This document shows positions 1 to 7,303 of a stretch of DNA of 7,843 nt, piece by piece. Numbering within the stretch: position 1 is the first letter of the stretch; the number at the start of each line of letters is the position of its first letter. The translations under genes were made by a program, and so were the position numbers. Below the pieces are notes generated by a model. The model was not told the origin of the DNA. It did no database searches and saw nothing but the letters and a program-made list of their open reading frames with translations. Origin of the DNA: Bacteroidales bacterium (GTDB lineage: Bacteria; Bacteroidota; Bacteroidia; Bacteroidales; UBA7960); contig PWND01000105.1 of NCBI GenBank assembly GCA_003557965.1, positions 1-7,843 on the forward strand, written 5' to 3'.

Positions 1-821
1 AGGGAGTCAAAAATCTTTTTCACTTTATTTTTACTGCCAATCATTCCCAGGTATTTCAAGTCTTTCCCGGCCATTTGATGCAGAATAAGTTCGTCTTCAG
101 CATGAGAAACGGTCATAATTGCAACAAAAGAGTTTTGTCCTTCTTTTACAAATTTTGCGGCATCGTTGTAGTTTATTATTTTTTTCTCATGAGCATGGGT
201 GTTGCTATGTAGTGTAGATAAATCTTTCCTGTTATCATAAACTATAACCCTAAACCCTAACATACTGAAAACCTGGCTTAGAGGAACGCTTACATGCCCG
301 CCACCAAAAATATAAAAATGGTCCTTTATACCTAAAACTTCTGAATAGCTCCAATTGTTGCTGTTTTCAATATTGCTTTCAATATTTTCCCGGTTATACT
401 CTTTGCTGATGAATTCTATGCCTTTATTGGAAAGGCTTAACAGGCCGGTTTTCCCTTCTTCCCGGCATTTCACAATGTCACTTACCAGTTGTAAATGGGT
501 ATTGTTAATCGGAATAAAAGCATGGGTCTGTTCGCCTGAGCATATTAAACCTGATTTGTTTTCTCCGGCATCTGGTTTATGAACTTGTCGTTTTATGGTT
601 AATGTTTCAATGTTTTTATTAAGCATTTCTTTGGCATAATTAACCATATTTACCTCCATAACTCCTCCGCCAATCGAACCGGCTAAATCACCATTTGCGG
701 AAACAGCCATTTTGTAGCCGGTTTTACCCGGGCTACTGCCTTTTCGTTCAATTACAGTTGTTAAAATTGCCTTGTTTTGATTTTGTAATTGTTGTAATAA
801 AAAACTCCAGAGCTTCATCAT
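1..821 (-). CDS. XdhC/CoxI-family molybdenum-enzyme maturation protein (3' end beyond window)
   Basis: XdhC-type proteins bind molybdenum cofactor, help sulfurate it and insert it into xanthine dehydrogenase-like hydroxylases in the cytoplasm. The frame is open from the ATG at 821 to the window edge (273 residues), so the protein is cut by the window, not by a mutation. Seen in the sequence: the N-terminal XdhC/CoxI signature at residues 28-56 (GSSPGKTGYKM, then GSIGGG and a Glu), the CSGEQ cysteine motif with Cys94, a Rossmann glycine motif FGGGH at 172-176 followed by LGFRVIVYDNR, and the XdhC C-terminal motif YLGMIGSKNKV near 257-267. A second ATG directly follows the first, and neither has a clear ribosome-binding site, as is common in this phylum. 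The gene starts 37 bp after the CotH gene with no terminator visible between them. No molybdenum hydroxylase gene is in view, so the client enzyme is unknown. The family call is secure; the exact client is not. Confidence 0.93.
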   Translation of the reverse strand, partial: MMKLWSFLLQQLQNQNKAILTTVIERKGSSPGKTGYKMAVSANGDLAGSIGGGVMEVNMVNYAKEMLNKNIETLTIKRQVHKPDAGENKSGLICSGEQTHAFIPINNTHLQLVSDIVKCREEGKTGLLSLSNKGIEFISKEYNRENIESNIENSNNWSYSEVLGIKDHFYIFGGGHVSVPLSQVFSMLGFRVIVYDNRKDLSTLHSNTHAHEKKIINYNDAAKFVKEGQNSFVAIMTVSHAEDELILHQMAGKDLKYLGMIGSKNKVKKIFDS

Positions 822-858
822 TTTATATTTTAATTAGAAATTAGTTTTATTGATAAAA

Positions 859-3800
859 TTACTGCATGATAATCATTTGACGGCTTTCTGTTTTACCCGG
901 ACTTATAATACGGTAAATATAAATACCTCCCGGATATGATGTTCCGTCAAATACTACATGGTGTTTGCCAGCTTGAAAAAAACTGTCAGTAATGGTTTCT
1001 AAATAATTGCCCATTATGTTATAAACTTCAATTTTTACATAGCCGTCAGTTTTTATTTCAAAAGGAATTGTAGTTAATGTGCTAAAAGGGTTTGGGTAAT
1101 TTTGCCTAAGCACTCTGTTCTCTTCAGGCTTTGGAATGCCAACGCTAAGAGGCTTGCCATGCAAAGCAATATTGTCAAACCTGTTGTTCCCTGAGTCACC
1201 TGAAGCTTCATCGCCAGTAAAATGAATTTTTATTTGCAGGTTGGGGTTATTGTTTGCATCTTCGAAAGATGAAAGGTCAAAAGAGTATAAATTGTAGTCC
1301 ATTTCTATTATATAAGCACTGCCAACCTGTGTCCAGCTGATTCCTCCATCAGCAGATATGTGTAATTCTTGTTGCCATGCTCCATTTGTAGTTTTCCTGG
1401 CAGCAAACGAAAATTCAAGGTTTTTGTATCCTGATGACGGAATTTCAAAAAGAAGTTTCCGTGTGTCAGCCGGGTTTCGAACCCTTAATCCATAACCTGC
1501 ACCTGAATTTTGCAAGCTGTTAATTATGGTGCCGTCAGTTCTGTCCATATAGCCATTGCCGGTGCCGGGGTAGGTTATATCTCCTGAGGTTGTTATTATG
1601 GAATAATCAGCATTTATTTTATATAATTCATCACTTTCAAGATTATTAAAGTGCCAGTAGTGAATCAATGAAAGATGATTTATTTTTAAACTAAACTCAT
1701 AACTATCTGTACTATTTGAACTATCAGTAACTTCCACAGTAAATGTAAAAATGCCATTTTCTGAGGGAGTTCCTGATAACAATCCACTTGATGACATACT
1801 CATGCCTTGAGGCAGATTGCCGCTAATAATATCATATTCATAAGGGGGCGAGCCACCTGATGCCGAAAAATAAAATCCCTTGTATTCTTCGTTTTCATAA
1901 CCGTCAGGGGGATTGCTTTTTCCAATCGTAAGTTGTGTAGCAATACCACTTATTGCAATATTATCAAAACGGTTGTTGCCGTCAGTATTTGATGCTTCTT
2001 CTCCTTCAAAAAGTATTTTAAAATATAAATCGGGGTTATTGTTAACTGCCTCAATCTCTGTTAAATCAATAACTACCTTTTCATAATCAGTTTCTATGCT
2101 ATATTCATCAGCCAGTAACCAGTTTTCACCATTATCAGTTGAGTAATAAAACTCCTGGATTTGTGCACCATTTGTTGTTCTGTGTGTAGCAAATGAAACA
2201 ATAATATCTTTGTAATTCTTTGTAGGTGCTTTAAACAGCATTTTCCTTGTATCTGCCGGATTTCTGACTCTTAATCCGTACCCGGCAGAAGCAGAATGGT
2301 GAGCATTTAATAATGTTCCGTCAGTTCTGTCCATATATCCGTCACCTGTTCCCGGGTATGTAATAAATGCATTAGATGTTGTGCTGTAGTCAGCTTCAAC
2401 AGCAGATATCGCTCCATCCGGCAGATTGTTAAAGTGCCAGTAATGCACAAGTGCATCCTGGAAATGCGCTATTATATTAATATCATCAATTAAAGTAAAG
2501 CTAACATCCGGATTTGTATTGTTATTTAACCCTTCCCAATGGCTAAAACGATTTCCGGGGTAGGGTAGTGCTTCAACTTCCATTTGCATATTTGTAAAAT
2601 ATATTCCTTCCCATTTCGGTTCAATTTCATGCAATTCAACAGTGTTAAGCCTGATGCCACCCTGAGAGCTGTTAGCTGTTTTGAGTGTAATGGCAGCAGT
2701 TTCATCTAACCCAAACTCTTCTGCAATGTAATGCCTGAGATAACCGGGCCTTTCGCTTGCAAAATTTTGCATAACCTGTATTTCAGATTCCCAGTGCTCC
2801 ATACTTTCCGGCATTCTCCACCTGTGAATATGTTCCGGCATTTCCGGCAAATACATGAGCCTGTATTCTGCTAACTCTTCAATTACATTATCTTCACTGA
2901 ATGTTGTATTAAGCAAGTCAGCGAAGCGAATTATAAAGTGGTTTTTGAAAGATTCATTTTCAATTAGTTTTCTTAAAATAAATGTTGACCATGGAGGGTT
3001 AGGCCAGTGCGGCCCGTCATCTTCAAGAGCAAATGCCAGTGTATTATGAGCAGGGCCTTGTTCAACTCCTGTAACGTAATCAAAGTTTAGCCCAAAGCCG
3101 AAGTCAAGGTCAAAAACTTTCCATCTCCATCTTCCATCAAGCCCATAAGGAGCATCCGGCTGATACGATTCAGTATTGTAGCGCCAGTACTGAAGGTTGT
3201 TGCCCGGCCAGTCTGTATTCATAAAATAAATTTGTGCTACCTGGTAATTAGTGAAGTTTTTAATATCCATCATAGTTTTCAACTCACTATAATTTGCATC
3301 AGCAGCAACACCGGGATTTCCCAGGAATTGCAGCATGTCCTGATAATGGTTTATCCCGGCAGGGTTTCCAATATAAAGTTCTGCATTTCCTTCCAGAACT
3401 GTATAATCCATTTCATCATCGAGGCCGTAATGAGTTTGCATATACCTGTTGTCAAGCCGGTCGCGAATATTATGCACACCCCAGTATTCTCCATTGATAA
3501 ATACAATGGCAGGCCGTGAGTACTGAATGTCAATTTTCATATCTTTTAAAAGCGACTGCATAAATGCATCTCTAAAAATAGCATCTCTCCAGTCATTTCC
3601 ACTGTTACGAAGCAGGAACCTTTTATACCGGTTTATATCTTTATCCGGGAAAAGAGGATAGTTGACCCATGTAGTGCCATAATCAGACCTTGCGTACAAC
3701 CTTAAAGATTTTCTTGGGCGGTTCCTGGTGGTACCCCCGTGAATTCTTATGCCCATATCCTGGCTGAAAACGGAGTTTCCACTGTTTTCAAAGAATTCGA

Positions 3801-4995
3801 AGTGTATAAAACGCTCCCATTCAATTCCTCTTTGGTTGTAGTTTGTATGATTACCATGAACATAAATTCCAGAGTCTGCATCGAAAAAACTACCTCTGTG
3901 AGAATTTATTGATACAATTGGCATTGAAAACCTGTTTTTGCCCTCTTGTGTAACAATATAGTTTTTTGTTACTGTTTCACTTGGCTGTTTGCCGGCTAAA
4001 AAGGTTCGGGAGCGAATGCCTGTAATCTTAAATACCTCACCCGCAGGTGGCTGCCAGTGTTCATTATACACATGCCCCGGTTGCAGGTTATTAGTTGGTA
4101 TCATTGAAATATCATTAGGTTCACCATCTCTGTAGGTTACTTCTATTGGAGTGCTATATACTTCACTGTCAGAGTCAGGGATGCTTCCATCCCTTGTATA
4201 TCTAACTTTGGCAGCAGGGGCAACATTTTCGATTATGTACTCGCCGGGTTCATGGCTTATTCCATCAAAGGTAATTACTGCATTTTCAACCGGGTTGTTA
4301 TCTTGGTCAGATATAATGAAAGTAACTGTATATAAAGTATCCGGGTCATCGGGTTCGTCCGGGTCATCAGGGTCAATATCACCCCATATATCATTAATAA
4401 CAGTATTTGAGTTGATTGATATTTCCCTGTTTGGCGGCCCTCCCCATTCTCCGTGCTCCCATCCTTCATTTAAAAAGTACTTGTATTCATAATTTCCTTC
4501 AGGCAGATTAAAACTAAGCGAGTATGTTAGTAGGTCATCATTAGTTTGTTCCATTTGAAGGTTTTCGTCAGAGCCCGGAACAGGCCATGGAGGATCAGTG
4601 AAATTCCCGCTTATATACACATGATCGCCATCTTCATAAGGCGCATCAGCCATTTCTACATTAAAAGTAACTAAGTATGTGCTTTTTTCGGTATTTCTTA
4701 CTGATTTGCTTTTCTTTTTTTCAGAATATAATATTACTTCAACTTCAATATCCTGGTCAGTCACTGTTACATCACCGCTAACGGCTTCATAGCCATCTTT
4801 TGAAACAGTATATGGATAAATTCCATTATATGGTGTTTCAAGCGTAAGCTCAAAAGGTTCAGTAAAAAACCCCGAGTAATGAGAAAAAACAGGAGGCTGA
4901 GGTAACTGTTCCTTTTCACCGGAAATAACGGAATTGGCTGTAATATTAACTAAAACAAAAACCAAAAAACTGATGATGTGGTAATGATTATTCAT
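859..4995 (-). CDS. Secreted CotH-kinase-family protein with T9SS sorting domain
   Basis: A 1378-residue multidomain exported protein. Order: signal peptide (about 1-25); first part of a chitobiase-C-like Ig domain (33-58); second half of a carboxypeptidase-regulatory-like repeat (59-89); basic linker; CBM20/starch-binding-like domain (106-206, with YEYKYFLN); acidic DPD linker (208-219); first half of the regulatory-like repeat (221-260); rest of the chitobiase-C domain (261-347, KVRYTRDGS); CotH domain (about 355-760); InlB-like repeat (768-846); module copy 1 (849-1017); putative Ig domain (1020-1106); module copy 2 (1109-1280); T9SS type A sorting domain (1292-1378, starting near NYPNPF). 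CotH signatures are GIRIHGG, RPRKSLRL (426-433), FINGEYWGVHNIRDR, DWPGNN (595-600) and WRWKVFDLDFGFG (623-635, with Asp629 and Asp631 as candidate metal ligands). The Bacillus CotH is an atypical protein kinase; activity here is inferred. The protein should be exported by Sec, then T9SS, and end up on the surface or released. The start is ATG, with no clear ribosome-binding site. Confidence 0.93.
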   Translation of the reverse strand: MNNHYHIISFLVFVLVNITANSVISGEKEQLPQPPVFSHYSGFFTEPFELTLETPYNGIYPYTVSKDGYEAVSGDVTVTDQDIEVEVILYSEKKKSKSVRNTEKSTYLVTFNVEMADAPYEDGDHVYISGNFTDPPWPVPGSDENLQMEQTNDDLLTYSLSFNLPEGNYEYKYFLNEGWEHGEWGGPPNREISINSNTVINDIWGDIDPDDPDEPDDPDTLYTVTFIISDQDNNPVENAVITFDGISHEPGEYIIENVAPAAKVRYTRDGSIPDSDSEVYSTPIEVTYRDGEPNDISMIPTNNLQPGHVYNEHWQPPAGEVFKITGIRSRTFLAGKQPSETVTKNYIVTQEGKNRFSMPIVSINSHRGSFFDADSGIYVHGNHTNYNQRGIEWERFIHFEFFENSGNSVFSQDMGIRIHGGTTRNRPRKSLRLYARSDYGTTWVNYPLFPDKDINRYKRFLLRNSGNDWRDAIFRDAFMQSLLKDMKIDIQYSRPAIVFINGEYWGVHNIRDRLDNRYMQTHYGLDDEMDYTVLEGNAELYIGNPAGINHYQDMLQFLGNPGVAADANYSELKTMMDIKNFTNYQVAQIYFMNTDWPGNNLQYWRYNTESYQPDAPYGLDGRWRWKVFDLDFGFGLNFDYVTGVEQGPAHNTLAFALEDDGPHWPNPPWSTFILRKLIENESFKNHFIIRFADLLNTTFSEDNVIEELAEYRLMYLPEMPEHIHRWRMPESMEHWESEIQVMQNFASERPGYLRHYIAEEFGLDETAAITLKTANSSQGGIRLNTVELHEIEPKWEGIYFTNMQMEVEALPYPGNRFSHWEGLNNNTNPDVSFTLIDDINIIAHFQDALVHYWHFNNLPDGAISAVEADYSTTSNAFITYPGTGDGYMDRTDGTLLNAHHSASAGYGLRVRNPADTRKMLFKAPTKNYKDIIVSFATHRTTNGAQIQEFYYSTDNGENWLLADEYSIETDYEKVVIDLTEIEAVNNNPDLYFKILFEGEEASNTDGNNRFDNIAISGIATQLTIGKSNPPDGYENEEYKGFYFSASGGSPPYEYDIISGNLPQGMSMSSSGLLSGTPSENGIFTFTVEVTDSSNSTDSYEFSLKINHLSLIHYWHFNNLESDELYKINADYSIITTSGDITYPGTGNGYMDRTDGTIINSLQNSGAGYGLRVRNPADTRKLLFEIPSSGYKNLEFSFAARKTTNGAWQQELHISADGGISWTQVGSAYIIEMDYNLYSFDLSSFEDANNNPNLQIKIHFTGDEASGDSGNNRFDNIALHGKPLSVGIPKPEENRVLRQNYPNPFSTLTTIPFEIKTDGYVKIEVYNIMGNYLETITDSFFQAGKHHVVFDGTSYPGGIYIYRIISPGKTESRQMIIMQ
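1156..1671 (-). repeat. Duplicated beta-rich module, copy 2 (residues 1109-1280)
   Basis: Second copy of the module, separated from the first by a putative Ig (He_PIG-like) domain with the signature LPQGMSMSSSGLLSGTP. It shares the HYWHFNNL opening, the MDRTDGT segment, an identical GYGLRVRNPADTRK stretch and the GNNRFDNIA ending with copy 1. It lies directly before the T9SS sorting domain, so it would be the module closest to the cell surface if the protein is anchored there. Confidence 0.85.
1945..2451 (-). repeat. Duplicated beta-rich module, copy 1 (residues 849-1017)
   Basis: First of two related modules of about 170 residues in the CotH-family protein. It opens with HYWHFNNL, passes through YPGTGDGYMDRTDGT and GYGLRVRNPADTRK, and closes with GNNRFDNIAISG. 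The aromatic opening, the central TTNGA...YSTDNGENW segment and the FDNI ending suggest a jelly-roll-like or lectin-like fold, but I do not recognise a named family with certainty. The 20 bases at 2318-2337 recur exactly in copy 2 at 1532-1551. Elsewhere the copies differ widely at the nucleotide level, so the duplication is not recent. Confidence 0.85.
4216..4899 (-). other. Nested split-domain region of the CotH-family protein
   Basis: Residues 33-260 of the large protein. The chitobiase-C-like domain starts with VFSHYSGFFTEPFELTLET and normally runs straight on to a KVRYTRDGS-type strand. Here that strand is 202 residues later, at 263. The material between starts with GIYPYTVSKDGYE, the usual second half of a carboxypeptidase-regulatory-like repeat. 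It ends with NPVENAVITFDG...YIIENVAP, the usual first half. A CBM20-like domain sits between the two halves. Rejoining the outer pieces gives one canonical domain, and rejoining the inner pieces in the opposite order gives another. Both joints are in frame and fall at Pro/Gly turn positions. The domain assignments come from motif recognition, not a search. Confidence 0.75.
4339..4374 (-). repeat. Four tandem 9-bp units encoding an acidic DPD linker
   Basis: The plus strand reads atccgggtc, atcgggttc, gtccgggtc, atcagggtc: four imperfect 9-bp copies encoding DPD-DPD-EPD-DPD (residues 208-219). The tract is GC-rich inside an AT-rich gene and links the CBM20-like domain to the following half-domain. 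Units of 9 bp keep the frame if copies are gained or lost by slippage, so linker length could vary between strains. Confidence 0.85.
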
Positions 4996-5002
4996 AGAAA
5001 AA

Positions 5003-5044
5003 AATTATTAATAATTGCTATAAGCATTATAGTCTGATTATAAT
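5003..5044. repeat. Cluster of AT-only inverted repeats upstream of the CotH gene
   Basis: A perfect 14-bp palindrome (aattattaataatt, 5003-5016) ends 8 bases before the CotH start codon. Next to it is a 6-bp inverted repeat with a 3-base loop (ctataa-gca-ttatag, 5018-5032), and an overlapping pair (attata...tataat, 5026-5044) that would compete with it. The 100-bp gap at 4996-5095 is the only one in the window large enough for a separate promoter. The repeats could be operator or leader structure, but AT-rich sequence yields such matches by chance. No convincing Bacteroidota -33/-7 promoter was found. Confidence 0.3.
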
Positions 5045-5095
5045 AACAGGATAAAAAACAATGAAACAATATACAAAAAAATAAATTACCTTAAA

Positions 5096-5488
5096 CTATT
5101 TTTTATCTCGTGGTTTTAGCTGGCACGGGCATGCGCCTGTGAGTCTTTCTGAAATATCTTCGAATAGTGGCAAACCATCTCTTTCCCACTCAACTATTCC
5201 GCCGGCAAGATTGTAAATGTTTGTGAATCCTTTTTGCAGCAGTGTTTGACAGGCTTTTTTGCTTAATATGCCTGTTGAGTCCGCAATTATTATTGTATCT
5301 TTTTTTGATAAAGAATCAGCTTTGTCGGCTAAGCTTTCGAAAGGTATATTTACCTGTTTTTCAACTTTTATATACTTATATGCTGTTAAATAGTCTGCTC
5401 TTATATCAACCAGCATTGCGCCTTTATCAAAAAGTTTAAGTGCTTCTTTTGGTGTTTTGCTGTTAACTTTTTGCTTGTTGTTTTCCAT
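5096..5488 (-). CDS. Rhodanese-fold protein lacking the catalytic cysteine
   Basis: A 130-residue single-domain protein with no signal peptide, so probably cytoplasmic. The rhodanese fold shows in LVDIRADY (26-33), VNIPFESL, the active-loop region 70-76, and GFTNIYNLAGGIVEWERDGLPL (87-108), which is the typical rhodanese C-terminal signature. Active rhodaneses carry Cys-x-x-Gly-x-x-Ser in the loop and pass sulfur through that Cys. Here the loop is DSTGILS, with Asp70 at the Cys position, and the usual GHI motif before NIP is also changed (KYIKVEKQ). Sulfurtransferase activity is therefore unlikely by the normal route. The extreme C-terminus adds a CPC pair (Cys120, Cys122) in a basic QLKPRDKK tail, which could bind metal or exchange thiols. 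Cys80 lies in the helix after the loop. The gene starts 39 bp after the permease gene on the same strand, which suggests co-transcription. ATG start at 5488. Confidence 0.88.
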   Translation of the reverse strand: MENNKQKVNSKTPKEALKLFDKGAMLVDIRADYLTAYKYIKVEKQVNIPFESLADKADSLSKKDTIIIADSTGILSKKACQTLLQKGFTNIYNLAGGIVEWERDGLPLFEDISERLTGACPCQLKPRDKK

Positions 5489-5527
5489 AAATAGTGTATG
5501 ATTTTTAAGATTTAAAAAATTATTTTA

Positions 5528-6871
5528 TTAGAATAAATTACCATAAATAAGCCCTGCTATTGTTGACATTATCACTACAAGTGACAGATATATTAGAGTT
5601 TTTCGGTTGCCCATTACGCTTCTAATTACCAACAAATTTGGCAATGACAATGCAGGGCCTGCAAGCAGTAGTGCCAACGCGGGGCCTTTGCCCATCCCTG
5701 ATGCCAAAAGCCCTTGTATTATTGGAATTTCAGTTAATGTTGCAAAATACATAAATGCCCCCAGAATAGATGCGAAAAAGTTTGAACCCAATGAATTACC
5801 TCCAACAATTGAGTATATCCACTCTTCAGGAATAATTCCCGGAATAGATTGGCTGTTGTAGTGAGAACCTAATAAAAAGCCTGCTATTGCAACTCCAACA
5901 GCTAATAATGGGAGAATTTGTTTGGCAAAATCCCATGTGGCGAGCAACCAGTCTTTATTTTCTTCATTTCTTTTGTCTGAAATTAGTAAGATGCTTAATG
6001 AAGCAATAGCAACAACCATTGGTATTATTGGGCTTAAAGTACTGCTCTCAACCAGGATTACTGATAGTATTCCTGATATAATAGTTGCGATAGTTGCTAC
6101 TGTCACCCAATGCCATTTGATTTTTAAAATAAAAATCAAAGAATATACCAGGAAAATGGAAAAAAGTATTGTTATATGCCATTTGAAGTTCCAGATATAA
6201 AACCAAACACTTGTTGTGTCGCCTTCACCCGGTTTACCCCAGTTGGCAAAAACCAGGATTAGTACAAGAGTAAAGAAGTGAAATGCCGTTTTCCAGAATG
6301 GCCTTCCGGGCGCAGGAACATTAATGTTCATTTGCTCTTCCTTTTTTACTGACTCTTCCCTGCGATATATAAACGACATTATAAGCCCGATAATAATAGA
6401 AAAAACAACTGCAGCAATAATTCTTGCAACGCCCATTTCAATGCCAAGTATCCTGGTTGTAAGAATTATGGCAAGAATGTTTATAGCCGGCCCTGAATAC
6501 AAAAATGTTACAGCAGGCCCCAGTCCGGCACCCTTTTTATGAATACTTGAAAACAGCGGCAGGATAGTACAAGAACAAACTGCAAGAATAGTTCCCGAAA
6601 CGGAAGCTATGGAATAAGAAAGCCATTTTTTTGTATTTGCTCCAAAATACCTAATAACAGAAGCCTGGCTAATAAATACTGCGATTACTCCTGCAATAAA
6701 AAATGCAGGCAAAAGGCAAAGAACTACATGTTCTCTTGCATACCACCGTAGCAGGTCAAACATTGCCACTACTGATGTTTGAAAGCTTTTACTCTCAACA
6801 GGCAGGAAAAAGGCTGCCAGAAAAGCAGCAGTAATGAGTGTAAGTATTTTTAATTCAGCTTTCAGATTCAT
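5528..6871 (-). CDS. ArsP/YraQ-type (DUF318) inner-membrane permease
   Basis: A 447-residue polytopic membrane protein with roughly a dozen hydrophobic segments. Two half-repeats are visible. The first contains CSCTILPLFSSIHKKGAGLG, then GPAVTFLYSGPAIN (118-131). The second contains TEIPIIQGLLASGMGKG, then GPALALLLAGPALSLPN (396-412). This paired GPA motif with a Cys-rich helix end is typical of the ArsP/YraQ permease family, some members of which export trivalent organoarsenicals. The Cys pair (Cys99, Cys101) appears only in the first half. A charged cytoplasmic-type loop at about 169-190 and extra central hydrophobic segments make it longer than the roughly 300-350 residues I expect for simpler members. 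I chose the ATG at 6871. An in-frame TTG at 6880 would add three residues and lies 6 bp from the upstream stop; it follows an AGGA but at short spacing. Position in an ArsR-led gene run supports a thiol or metalloid substrate, which is unproven. Confidence 0.9.
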   Translation of the reverse strand: MNLKAELKILTLITAAFLAAFFLPVESKSFQTSVVAMFDLLRWYAREHVVLCLLPAFFIAGVIAVFISQASVIRYFGANTKKWLSYSIASVSGTILAVCSCTILPLFSSIHKKGAGLGPAVTFLYSGPAINILAIILTTRILGIEMGVARIIAAVVFSIIIGLIMSFIYRREESVKKEEQMNINVPAPGRPFWKTAFHFFTLVLILVFANWGKPGEGDTTSVWFYIWNFKWHITILFSIFLVYSLIFILKIKWHWVTVATIATIISGILSVILVESSTLSPIIPMVVAIASLSILLISDKRNEENKDWLLATWDFAKQILPLLAVGVAIAGFLLGSHYNSQSIPGIIPEEWIYSIVGGNSLGSNFFASILGAFMYFATLTEIPIIQGLLASGMGKGPALALLLAGPALSLPNLLVIRSVMGNRKTLIYLSLVVIMSTIAGLIYGNLF

Positions 6872-6886
6872 AATCTGCAATATATC

Positions 6887-7276
6887 CTATAGTACAGAAT
6901 TGATTTTTTCCGTTAACTTTTCTTCCAGTATTTTTCTTTGCGATGGCCTTGAATGCTCTTTTACTATATCAGAAACATCAATTGTTCTGTCACGGAAGAT
7001 GCCTTTTTTTATGATTACTACTGTTTGTGATCTTGCGTTATATTTTTCAACAAGGCTTGCGTTTTCCCTGACAGTCATTAATACTTGTTTGAAAGCTACA
7101 TCATCGGTTGAAAAATTATTTTCTATAATTTCTTTTACACTGTGCTCCAAAGCACTGCATGCTCTTGCGGCGCAGCAACTTAAATTTGCTTTAAAATACA
7201 GAACTTCAACTTTTTGTGCGCTTAAAACTGTAGAAAATACAGTTGAAATAATTAATAATAAAAATAGTTTCTTCAT
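6887..7276 (-). CDS. Small exported thioredoxin-fold protein, ArsF-family-like
   Basis: A 129-residue protein with a clear signal peptide (MKKLFLLLIISTVFSTVLSA, likely cut after Ala20), giving a periplasmic protein of about 109 residues. The mature part starts VEVLYFKANLSCC, followed by an alpha-helical segment, a DDVAFKQV strand, ENASLVEKYNARSQTVVIIK (the thioredoxin-like strand-helix-strand before the missing cis-Pro), and a helical C-terminus. This pattern resembles proteins named ArsF-family (subunits linked to nitrophenyl-arsenical reduction), where the equivalent site is usually CxxC. Here the cysteines are Cys34, Cys35 and Cys40 (CCAARAC), so there is no CxxC. The gene lies 27 bp after arsR-like and 15 bp before the permease, consistent with one transcript and a shared substrate. 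The family assignment is from memory of motif patterns; a generic thioredoxin-like protein is the alternative. Confidence 0.75.
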   Translation of the reverse strand: MKKLFLLLIISTVFSTVLSAQKVEVLYFKANLSCCAARACSALEHSVKEIIENNFSTDDVAFKQVLMTVRENASLVEKYNARSQTVVIIKKGIFRDRTIDVSDIVKEHSRPSQRKILEEKLTEKINSVL

Positions 7277-7303
7277 TTCTTTTATAATTTTTGATTAATA
7301 ATA

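Noticed and set aside
1..821. XdhC-family gene as a broken gene
   Set aside because: The frame is open to the window edge and motifs are intact, so the truncation is due only to the window boundary.
822..858. Possible terminator between the CotH and XdhC genes
   Set aside because: No GC stem followed by a T-run on either strand; only short AT repeats are present.
1156..2451. Repeats as a diversity-generating or mobile element
   Set aside because: The repeats are in-frame protein modules with mostly diverged DNA, and there is no reverse transcriptase, transposase or terminal repeat in the window.
4151..4492. Plus-strand frame with a GSS repeat opposite the CotH gene
   Set aside because: The repeat is the antisense reading of the DPD linker repeats; no independent coding evidence.
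6872..6880. TTG start for the permease
   Set aside because: It adds only three residues; an ATG is available and more likely, although an AGGA precedes the TTG at short spacing.
6834..7298. Open plus-strand frame of 154 codons opposite the ArsF-like gene
   Set aside because: It is antisense to a gene with a clear signal peptide and family motifs, and its translation has no recognisable domain.
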